A stretch of 6,254 nt of DNA, from the NCBI GenBank assembly GCA_945890595.1, contig CAMDCQ010000144.1, positions 1 through 6,254 on the forward strand, written 5' to 3'. Source of the stretch: Chitinophaga pinensis. Its GTDB lineage: Bacteria; Bacteroidota; Bacteroidia; NS11-12g; UBA9320. Both the position numbers and the translations under genes were made by a program. The notes beneath the pieces are model-generated. The model had not been told where the DNA came from, made no database searches, and saw nothing but the letters and a program-made list of their open reading frames with translations. Position 1 is the first letter of the stretch; every line of letters starts with the position of its first letter. Positions 1 to 6,059 of this stretch are shown here, one piece after another.

Positions 1-866
1 GTGCGAAACCAAGTACCGCTGCCACTGCATGGAACATCTGCTACAATGCAATCAAAATATTCCGCTTCGATACGCTTTGGTCCAAAGTTTAGGTAATCGG
101 TCTCTTTAGACATGTCGGCAACACCTAGTTTTGCATCATAATGCATGGCTCTAAAGCGAGATTTAGCATTTTCTATAATCGATGGTCTAATGTCACTTAA
201 ATATAACTCTCCTCGATCTTGTGATGCCAAATTCAAACTTTTACCACCAGAGCCGCAACACACGTCCCATACTTTATCGCCTTCCTTCAATTGCATTTGT
301 AAGCAAATAAACTGTGATGACAAATCCTGTACTTGAACCGTTGAATCCAACACTTGATTTACCGCTAATTCTCTACACCCTATCGCACCGAGATTACGGG
401 GTTCTTTGTCGGTATGTTCCTTCGCCCAGTTTTTCGGTCTGAAATTAATATTTTGATCGTCATTATAATGCGCAAAATCTGGCATTAAATGGTGTTCAGG
501 ATAAAAGGTAATTGGATTTTTGACCAGTGTTTGAAGGTATTCTAACTGATTTTCCTTGATAAAGAAATCTTCACGTACCTTATAGGTAAAACCTAATTCT
601 GCACTCACTTTATTCCAATCCTCAGCATATTCTATGTCAAGCACTAAAGCGCTCAACAATAAGCCTTCTTGTAATGAATAATCGCTAAACGCGAGACCAA
701 AACGCAGGTAATTGTAACATACGTCTGAGATTGCCTTTCGGTCCTTAGACCCAAATTTCTTATGTTGTTTAAAAAAGTTTTTGGCCGCTATATGAAAGGG
801 CTCTGGGTATGCATAAGAGCCTAAAAGCTCTTGGGCTACGGTGAATCTGGATCTGAAATATTTCAA
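1..866 (-). CDS. RsmB/NOP-family RNA m5C methyltransferase, C-terminus cut by window edge
   Basis: The product is a cytosolic SAM-dependent enzyme that would methylate C5 of a cytosine in RNA, probably rRNA. The reading frame is open for 288 codons and leaves the window. Residues 1 to about 70 form a helical N-terminal region with a GSKDRKAISDVCYNYLR-type segment, as in RsmB-like proteins. SAM motif I is VWDVCCGSGGKS (199-210). Motif IV is DVPCSGSG (277-284), in which Cys280 is the conserved PCSG cysteine. The second cysteine, in motif VI, would lie beyond base 1. No ATG occurs before residue 120 or so, and a TAA stop precedes the frame, so the TTG at 866-864 is the only start that keeps the conserved N-terminus. 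That TTG immediately follows the lipoprotein stop, suggesting one operon with translational coupling. The family call is secure. The exact target base is unknown, because the N-terminus differs from the usual Bacteroidota RsmB as I remember it and this may be a second paralogue. Confidence 0.88.
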   Translation of the reverse strand, partial: MKYFRSRFTVAQELLGSYAYPEPFHIAAKNFFKQHKKFGSKDRKAISDVCYNYLRFGLAFSDYSLQEGLLLSALVLDIEYAEDWNKVSAELGFTYKVREDFFIKENQLEYLQTLVKNPITFYPEHHLMPDFAHYNDDQNINFRPKNWAKEHTDKEPRNLGAIGCRELAVNQVLDSTVQVQDLSSQFICLQMQLKEGDKVWDVCCGSGGKSLNLASQDRGELYLSDIRPSIIENAKSRFRAMHYDAKLGVADMSKETDYLNFGPKRIEAEYFDCIVADVPCSGSGTWFR

Positions 867-2177
867 TTAATAATTAGTTACCGGTAGTACAGCTAAATCC
901 TCAAACTTGAATACTTGTAAGAATCTATTTTGAAAACATGTGGCTGTTTTTACCAAGTGAAAATCTGTGTTGGTATAACTTACCGATTTGTCGGTAAGGA
1001 ATAAGGGAAAGTACTTACCAAAGGCGTCAAGTGACTGGCACGCAAATAATAGTTGATCATACCCCATATAGGCATAAGAACTAGGATCATCCTTATACAG
1101 AGAGCGATATTGGGTAAGCATCTCAGTACCAGAAACCATAGCAATGCTGGCTTTGTTCGTGGTGATAAACGATAAATTCACTTTACTCCATTGATTGTAA
1201 TCAACATTTGAGAATTCTAGCCATTTTTCAGGACCTACTAAGGTTATTCTGTCTCCTTTTCCCAAAAGACCATTTACGGAATACGTTAAGTCTGTTTTGT
1301 CAAGTGAGGTGTGCACGATAACTGCTTTACCACTGCCTATGTAGGTATCCCACTTTATGTACTTGGAAAAGGGAACGGCCTGATAGTTTATTTTTTGGGC
1401 AATACATTCTTGTATGAGCGCTTTACCAAAAGCAAGGTCATAGCGTTTTCCGTCTCGTACGATAAGAAGTTTTTCACCAGGATGATTCGCTTTAAAATAC
1501 TTTAAAAAGTCTTGAGCTTGCATTTGATCTGATGGATTTAGATTAAAGAAAAATGGATTGTTAGTCCATAATTTTTCGACTACTGTAATGGGAGAAAAAA
1601 GAGGTATCTCTCTTTTTTTGGCGAAGTATGCGGCAATTTTGAGTTGTTCCTCATCCGTGGGTCCAATGATAAGGTCAATGTCTTCCATTTCTGGTTTTTT
1701 TAACAGGGCCTTTAGCTTAGTTGTATCATTATCCGTATCAAAAAAATGCAGTGTAAATTTAGAATTCAGCTTTTCTATCTCGACTTTTGCCGCAAGCATT
1801 CCTTGATAATACTCTAGCATAAGGTTTGCCCTTCGCTTATCTGAAACGCTATTAATAGCATCACTGTGAAAAGGCAATAGTATCGCGATATTAAAATTCT
1901 TTTTATGTACGGGAACCTTGTAATAATTCCCTTTGAATTCTACGGAGGTGTACTTTAATTCATCCTTGGTAGTGATTGTCTCTATCGGCTTTGAATCGTT
2001 TTGGCTGTTGCTGAGAACAGAATCCTTTTGTTTTACGGTTAGTTCTTCGTTCTTTGGCCATTCCACAGGCTGCGCTTTTTTAAACGCACCACAAGATACG
2101 AGACTAATAGGAATAAGTAAAACCCATAAAAATCTATTCCCACTCAATCGTTGCGGGCGGTTTGGAGCTAATATCAT
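867..2177 (-). CDS. Lipoprotein with type-1 periplasmic-binding-protein-like (ABC substrate-binding) domain
   Basis: A 436-residue exported lipoprotein. The N-terminus has a charged start, a hydrophobic stretch (FLWVLLIPISLV, 16-27) and a lipobox LVSC, so Cys29 should be lipidated. The residues after it (GAFKKAQ) lack the acidic run that directs Bacteroidota lipoproteins to the cell surface, so a periplasm-facing location is inferred. A polar linker (about 30-93) leads to a domain starting FNIAILLPFH (95-104) and including DLIIGPTDEEQ (168-178), typical of the type-1 periplasmic-binding fold of branched-chain amino-acid and LpoA-like proteins. No permease or ATPase gene is nearby, so a transport role is unsupported. 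From memory, flavobacterial homologues downstream of guaA often carry LysM repeats in the linker; none is visible here. The ATG start overlaps guaA by 44 bp. A TTG at codon 11 (2147) would give an 18-residue signal peptide and a 14-bp overlap. Ligand and function are unknown. Confidence 0.85.
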   Translation of the reverse strand: MILAPNRPQRLSGNRFLWVLLIPISLVSCGAFKKAQPVEWPKNEELTVKQKDSVLSNSQNDSKPIETITTKDELKYTSVEFKGNYYKVPVHKKNFNIAILLPFHSDAINSVSDKRRANLMLEYYQGMLAAKVEIEKLNSKFTLHFFDTDNDTTKLKALLKKPEMEDIDLIIGPTDEEQLKIAAYFAKKREIPLFSPITVVEKLWTNNPFFFNLNPSDQMQAQDFLKYFKANHPGEKLLIVRDGKRYDLAFGKALIQECIAQKINYQAVPFSKYIKWDTYIGSGKAVIVHTSLDKTDLTYSVNGLLGKGDRITLVGPEKWLEFSNVDYNQWSKVNLSFITTNKASIAMVSGTEMLTQYRSLYKDDPSSYAYMGYDQLLFACQSLDAFGKYFPLFLTDKSVSYTNTDFHLVKTATCFQNRFLQVFKFEDLAVLPVTNY

Positions 2178-3660
2178 AGACTACTCTGTTAATACCTTTT
2201 ACTTGATTTATTATTTTATTGGAAACGGAAGCCAAAAATTTATGAGGAAGATCGGCCCAATCTGCAGTCATGCCGTCTACCGAAGTAACTGCACGTAGAG
2301 CTATCACATTTTCATACGTGCGCTCATCTCCCATTACGCCTACAGATTGTACTGGCAAGAATATCGCACCGGCTTGCCAAATATCGTTATAAATGCCAAA
2401 CTCTTTCATTTCATTGATAAAAATAGCATCGGCCTCTTGCAGAATAGCTACGTTACGGTAAGTGATTTCACCGATAATACGTATAGCTAGTCCTGGTCCA
2501 GGAAAAGGATGTCTTTCTAATATTAGTTTAGGAACTCCCAACTCTGCCCCTATTCTCCGTACTTCGTCTTTAAATAACAAACGAAGTGGCTCTGCTAATT
2601 TAAGCGCCATATCCTCTGGCAAGCCTCCTACGTTATGGTGCGACTTGATAGTGGCTGATGGACCGTTCACCGAGACAGATTCAATAACATCTGGATAAAT
2701 CGTTCCTTGACCTAGCCATTTAGCATCTGCAATTTTGCTTGCTTCTTTATCAAATACTTCGATAAATGTGTTCCCGATAATTTTTCGTTTGGTTTCAGGA
2801 TCTGATACTCCGTTTAGGCGGCTAATAAACATCTCAGATGCATCAACACCAATAACATTTAACCCTAAGCCTTTGTAAGCTTCCAGTACTTGCTCATATT
2901 CGCCTTTACGTAGGACACCATTGTTCACAAAGATGCCTACTAATTGGTTTCCAATAGCCCTGTGCAAGATAAATGCAGCAACGGAACTGTCTACCCCGCC
3001 GGATAATCCCATTATCACTTTATCCGTGCCTATTTGTTCTTTGTAATGCGCAACACTTTCGGTTACAAAATGTGCAGGGGTCCAATCACCAATACATCCG
3101 CAAATGGTTTTTGTAAAATTTTGCAATAACAGCGTACCGTCAGCGCTGTGGCTTACTTCTGGGTGAAACTGAACGGCATATACTTCTTTGTTTGTAAATC
3201 GATAGGCGGCAACAGGAATACTATCGGTTTTTGCCAACGTAGTGGTTCCTTCTGGCATTTCTAAAATGGTATCTCCGTGGCTCATCCATACTTGACTTCC
3301 GTTTTCTATTCCATTCAGCAGTCTGTCTTCTGTTGCTATTGTGATGTTGGCCCGTCCATATTCTCTATGAATGGATTTCTCCACTTTACCACCGTTGCTA
3401 GCTGCTAAAAACTGTGCACCGTAGCACAAACCAAGCACCGGAATAGGTAAATTCATAAAGTCAAGATCTGCCACCGGAGCGTCTGGTTGCGTGCACGATG
3501 CAGGGCTGCCAGATAAGATAACCCCTTTTATCTGAGAAGTAAGTTCTGGTACCTTATTAAATGGATGGATTTCACAATATATATTAAGCTCACGTATTCT
3601 GCGTGCTATAAGCTGGGTAAATTGCGAACCGAAGTCGATGATAAGAATTTGCTCGTGCAT
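2134..3660 (-). CDS. guaA: GMP synthase (glutamine-hydrolysing)
   Basis: This enzyme catalyses XMP + glutamine + ATP to GMP, the last step of de novo guanine nucleotide synthesis, in the cytosol. The 508-residue protein is full length for the family. It has an N-terminal class I glutamine amidotransferase domain (about 1-190) with nucleophile Cys79 in GLCYGAQ and the His166/Glu168 pair in QFHPEVS. The ATP-pyrophosphatase domain follows, with the PP-loop SGGVDSS at 220-226. The C-terminal dimerisation domain ends in the hallmark KPPATIEWE. All key residues are present, and no frameshift is seen. The ATG at 3660 begins MHEQILIIDFGSQ, the normal family N-terminus. It is the first gene of a probable operon with the overlapping lipoprotein gene and the methyltransferase gene. 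A TAnnTTTG element lies 11 bp before the ATG, and there is no Shine-Dalgarno sequence. I saw no guanine riboswitch in the 87-bp upstream gap. Confidence 0.98.
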   Translation of the reverse strand: MHEQILIIDFGSQFTQLIARRIRELNIYCEIHPFNKVPELTSQIKGVILSGSPASCTQPDAPVADLDFMNLPIPVLGLCYGAQFLAASNGGKVEKSIHREYGRANITIATEDRLLNGIENGSQVWMSHGDTILEMPEGTTTLAKTDSIPVAAYRFTNKEVYAVQFHPEVSHSADGTLLLQNFTKTICGCIGDWTPAHFVTESVAHYKEQIGTDKVIMGLSGGVDSSVAAFILHRAIGNQLVGIFVNNGVLRKGEYEQVLEAYKGLGLNVIGVDASEMFISRLNGVSDPETKRKIIGNTFIEVFDKEASKIADAKWLGQGTIYPDVIESVSVNGPSATIKSHHNVGGLPEDMALKLAEPLRLLFKDEVRRIGAELGVPKLILERHPFPGPGLAIRIIGEITYRNVAILQEADAIFINEMKEFGIYNDIWQAGAIFLPVQSVGVMGDERTYENVIALRAVTSVDGMTADWADLPHKFLASVSNKIINQVKGINRVVYDISSKPPATIEWE

Positions 3661-3671
3661 ATAATAAAGTG

Positions 3672-3679
3672 CAAAGATA
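3672..3679 (-). promoter_or_regulatory. Putative Bacteroidota -7 promoter element of guaA
   Basis: The minus strand reads TATCTTTG, a perfect match to the Bacteroidota sigma-A -7 consensus TAnnTTTG, ending 11 bp before the guaA ATG. No TTG (-33) is found at the usual 17-23 bp further upstream; the nearest upstream TTG is 34 bp away. If functional, the transcript would start only a few bases before the ATG. Confidence 0.4.
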
Positions 3680-3747
3680 TTACATACACGGTGGACTTTT
3701 GCTGTGTGTACACCAAGTTATAAACAGATAACCTAGTCCAGGTAGAA

Positions 3748-4440
3748 TTAAGTAGTAAATTTATAGCCAACACCTCTTAGTGATAAGAAGTATCTGGGAT
3801 TTTTGGGATCTACTTCAAAGTATTTCCTAAATGCTAGAATAAAGTTATCTATGGTCCTTGTGCTTGGATATACAGAATATCCCCATACGGTTTGCAATAT
3901 TTTTTCCCTGCTTACCACCTCGTCTTTATTTTCAATTAGCAGTTTAAGCAGTAAGGCTTCTTTTTTGGTTAAGGAAAACTTGCCATCCTTGCCATGGGCT
4001 TCGTAGCTATCAAAGTTGATGGAATTAGAACCAAATGTAAAGTCTAAAAGAGCGTTGCCTTTACTTGTTTCATCATTTCTGCTAATTAGCTTGTTAATAC
4101 GCAACATGAGCTCTTCTATATTAAAAGGCTTTGTGATATAATCATCGGCTCCTTTTTTAAGTCCGAGTACCCTGTCTTCTGCACTACTTCGGGCGCTTAG
4201 AAACATAATGGGTATGTTGTTATCGTGTAGTCTAATATTTTCACAAACAGCAATACCATCTATATTGGGTATCATGATGTCCAATATCACTAAATCAAAA
4301 CGCTGCTCTTTGAAGGTGTTGATCGCAGCAGATCCGTCATAAACCAAAATAGGATGGTAATCCTCTATTTCTAGATTTAATTTAATGGTCTCGGCTAGAT
4401 GTTTCTCATCTTCAACAAGTAGTATTCTTTTCTTAGACAT
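3748..4440 (-). CDS. OmpR/PhoB-family response regulator transcription factor
   Basis: A 230-residue cytosolic DNA-binding regulator, the likely partner of the kinase encoded just upstream. The receiver domain (about 4-120) shows the acidic pocket Glu10/Asp11, the phospho-acceptor Asp54 in VILDIMIP, Ser82 at the switch Thr/Ser position (MFLSARS) and Lys104 in ITKPF. The C-terminal winged-helix domain (about 135-230) contains LTKKEALLLKLLIEN, VSREKILQTVWG and the closing LRGVGYKFT, which are hallmarks of the OmpR class. All phosphorylation residues are intact. The gene begins 76 bp after the kinase stop with no strong promoter motif between, so co-transcription is likely. The target genes and signal cannot be deduced from the sequence. 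Many paralogues of this type occur per genome, so I give no symbol. Confidence 0.96.
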   Translation of the reverse strand: MSKKRILLVEDEKHLAETIKLNLEIEDYHPILVYDGSAAINTFKEQRFDLVILDIMIPNIDGIAVCENIRLHDNNIPIMFLSARSSAEDRVLGLKKGADDYITKPFNIEELMLRINKLISRNDETSKGNALLDFTFGSNSINFDSYEAHGKDGKFSLTKKEALLLKLLIENKDEVVSREKILQTVWGYSVYPSTRTIDNFILAFRKYFEVDPKNPRYFLSLRGVGYKFTT

Positions 4441-4516
4441 TTAACGATTATTTGATTCGCAACAAATTTGTAATTAATAACTCACTCAAAAGTCAGTTTA
4501 CTATCACAAAATAGAA

Positions 4517-5647
4517 TTAACTAAGTGTAATTTTAAAACTGGTCCCTTGTGGATGGTTAGCCCCTACCCAAACACTTCCATTGTGACGCTCAATGGCTTC
4601 TTTTACGATAAACAAGCCTAATCCGGTGCCTTTCGTAGTTCTTGTCTCCTCTTCTTGAATACGATAAAATTTCTTAAAAATATTTTTGTACTCTTCTTTA
4701 GGAATTCCAATCCCTTGGTCCTTTACTTCTATGATTTTTTTATCGTTTAAGGTATAAAGATTCACCTCAATAGATTGATTATTAGAGTATTTGAATGCAT
4801 TTTCGATTAAATTATTAATCACCATCCGCAAGATAAAATTATCGCCTTGTACGCGTACACCTGCAGTTATATCTCCTGAAATATCGCCTTTAATACATTG
4901 ACTTGCTACAATCTGATTTATCATTTCTGTCAAATCTATTTCACTAAGCGAATACTGGTATTTATCGTTTTCTATTTGCATGCTAACCAGCATGTTTTCG
5001 GCGAGTTCTTCCAATCTAAAGGTATTCTCAATGCTGTTTTCAATCAATTCTGCCTTCTTTTCTTCCTTTACCTTGGGGTTTTTGCTCGTTTGCAACATAA
5101 GACGTATAGCGGCAATAGGGGTTTTAAACTCGTGGGTTACGCTCAACAAAAAGTTGTTTTGGCGTTTATTCAACTGATAAATATTGTCAATGGTATAAAA
5201 AACACCGTAAATCCCTCCTGCCACCAAAACCAGTAAAAGAATACTTTGATAGATCCAAATATTACGTTGTTGGAATCTCTCTAATTCTAGTTCTTGGAGC
5301 TTACTCGGGTTAATCTTTAATTCTATCGTTTTTTCCTTTAGACTGATTTGAGTAATCAATGCCAGATAATTATCGTTAAATCTATCCCGAACAAATGACT
5401 TGAGCCGCACAGTATCTACTTCAATTTTGAGCTGTTTTAGGTAGTATTCGTGGACGGTATCGTTGCCTAGTTGGCCATTTTTAGCATTTTGCATAACTTG
5501 TAAAGTACACGCATTTAGGCCGGCCATAAGGACATCGTTCTTCAGCGCATAATCGGTGTTTGCGTAATTCAATAATGAAAACGTAAGCCACGCAAAAGCC
5601 GCAAGGATGTACACTATTACAAAAACGATAAGGATTTTTACCTTCAT
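4517..5647 (-). CDS. Membrane sensor histidine kinase
   Basis: A 376-residue inner-membrane kinase of the HisKA/HATPase_c type. Transmembrane helix 1 spans about residues 4-27 and helix 2 about 131-152. They enclose a periplasmic region of about 100 residues that I do not recognise; it contains one cysteine (Cys47). No HAMP or PAS domain is evident, and helix 2 leads almost directly into the H-box, with phospho-acceptor His172 in VTHEFKTPI. The ATP-binding domain has the N-box NNLIENAFKYS (278-288), G1 box DQGIGI (310-315), F-box region FKKFYRI and G2 box GTGLGL (340-345), so it should be catalytically active. It precedes its probable partner regulator by 76 bp, the kinase-first order common in Bacteroidota. 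The start is the ATG before MKVKILIVF, which leaves a normal short cytosolic tail before helix 1. It is divergent from the cytochrome b5-like gene. The stimulus is unknown. Confidence 0.96.
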   Translation of the reverse strand: MKVKILIVFVIVYILAAFAWLTFSLLNYANTDYALKNDVLMAGLNACTLQVMQNAKNGQLGNDTVHEYYLKQLKIEVDTVRLKSFVRDRFNDNYLALITQISLKEKTIELKINPSKLQELELERFQQRNIWIYQSILLLVLVAGGIYGVFYTIDNIYQLNKRQNNFLLSVTHEFKTPIAAIRLMLQTSKNPKVKEEKKAELIENSIENTFRLEELAENMLVSMQIENDKYQYSLSEIDLTEMINQIVASQCIKGDISGDITAGVRVQGDNFILRMVINNLIENAFKYSNNQSIEVNLYTLNDKKIIEVKDQGIGIPKEEYKNIFKKFYRIQEEETRTTKGTGLGLFIVKEAIERHNGSVWVGANHPQGTSFKITLS

Positions 5648-5665
5648 TTTCTCTAAAATTGAGGG

Positions 5666-5673
5666 CTAAAATA
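5666..5673 (-). promoter_or_regulatory. Possible weak -7 promoter element for the kinase-regulator operon
   Basis: The minus strand reads TATTTTAG, one mismatch from TAnnTTTG, 18 bp before the kinase ATG. A TTG lies 22 bp further upstream, within the accepted -33 spacing. That TTG falls inside the start of the divergent cytochrome b5-like gene. The match is imperfect in AT-rich DNA, so it is only a candidate. Confidence 0.22.
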
Positions 5674-5678
5674 CACCC

Positions 5679-5927
5679 GTGCACCCTAAAGATAACAACT
5701 TACCTAAAATATCTCCTAGAATGTTGAGTCTTCATAATGGTCAAGACAAAGAAAAGATCTGGATAGCTTATCAGAATAGAGTATATGACGTGACAGAAAG
5801 TAACTTATGGCGTAACGGAAAACATTACGAACATTGGGCTGGTCAAGACCTTACCTCAGAGCTAACCCAAGCGCCTCATGGAATTGCTGTTTTTGACAAG
5901 TTTGAATGCATCGGCATTTTGGTTTAG
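5679..5927 (+). CDS. Small cytochrome b5-like haem-binding domain protein
   Basis: An 82-residue single-domain protein, normal length for free-standing bacterial cytochrome b5-like proteins. Family features are WIAYQNRVYDVTES (28-41), LWRNGKH (43-49), HWAGQDLTSELTQAPHG (52-68) and FECIGIL near the end. Aligned on AGxDxT, His67 in APHG falls on the second haem-ligand histidine of classical cytochrome b5. The classical HPGG loop is absent; His49 or His52 in a shorter loop is the likely first ligand. There is no signal peptide or membrane helix, so it should be cytosolic and may carry electrons or bind haem or a sterol-like ligand; the partner is unknown. The start is uncertain. GTG at 5679 keeps the whole first strand of the domain, whereas the first ATG (5721) trims it to 68 residues. 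It is divergent from the kinase gene with 31 bp between. Confidence 0.85.
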   Translation: MHPKDNNLPKISPRMLSLHNGQDKEKIWIAYQNRVYDVTESNLWRNGKHYEHWAGQDLTSELTQAPHGIAVFDKFECIGILV

Positions 5928-6059
5928 CCAAATCGTAAACACTTTTAACTTAGTCATTGCCTTAATTATCAAGGGAATCACCCCTATTTTACACGCTGGC
6001 TTCTGAACTGTATTTTTTGAGCAAAAGAGTATACCGTATCACCTACCTTTGCCCCTGAA
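5928..6059 (+). other. Intergenic gap between cytochrome b5-like gene and cvfB
   Basis: This 132-bp stretch holds no coding frame with a recognisable product. The only structures I can point to are the -7 element near its right end and a weak 4-bp stem (AGGG/CCCT, 5972-5985) followed by ATTTT, too short to call a terminator. A spaced TTG at 6017-6019 is a possible -33 element for the next gene. Confidence 0.6.
6044..6051 (+). promoter_or_regulatory. Putative Bacteroidota -7 promoter element of cvfB
   Basis: The sequence TACCTTTG is a perfect TAnnTTTG match, ending 8 bp before the ATG of the S1-domain gene. A TTG at 6017-6019 lies 24 bp upstream, one base beyond the usual 17-23 bp range. The predicted transcript would have almost no 5' leader. 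Confidence 0.45.

Noticed and set aside
145..336. Plus-strand open frame of 63 codons
   Set aside because: It lies antisense to the methyltransferase SAM-binding region, whose frame shows clear family motifs. The translation has no recognisable features.
1933..2298. Plus-strand open frame of 121 codons across the lipoprotein/guaA junction
   Set aside because: It is antisense to two well-supported genes, and its hydrophobic composition follows from the complementary strand. No start context or homology is evident.
2462..2698. Plus-strand open frame of 78 codons inside guaA
   Set aside because: It is a shadow of the conserved ATP-pyrophosphatase and C-terminal coding region, with no independent evidence.
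3731..3743. Small hairpin (ACCT-AGTCC-AGGT) after the response regulator
   Set aside because: The stem is only 4 bp and is not followed by a clear T-run in the minus-strand direction, so it is too weak to call a terminator.
4462..4471. 10-bp palindrome ACAAATTTGT between the kinase and regulator genes
   Set aside because: Short AT-rich palindromes are common by chance. No second copy was noticed near the other promoters to suggest an operator.
4898..5236. Plus-strand frames of 112 and 65 codons inside the kinase gene
   Set aside because: Both are antisense to the H-box and transmembrane region of an intact kinase and overlap each other in different frames.
5481..5684. Minus-strand 67-codon cysteine-rich frame at the kinase 5' end
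   Set aside because: It overlaps the first part of the kinase in another frame. The cysteines look like chance products of the shifted frame, and there is no family pattern.
5972..5985. Possible terminator stem AGGG/CCCT after the cytochrome b5-like gene
   Set aside because: The stem is 4 bp with a 6-base loop and only four T residues after it, below what I would accept.
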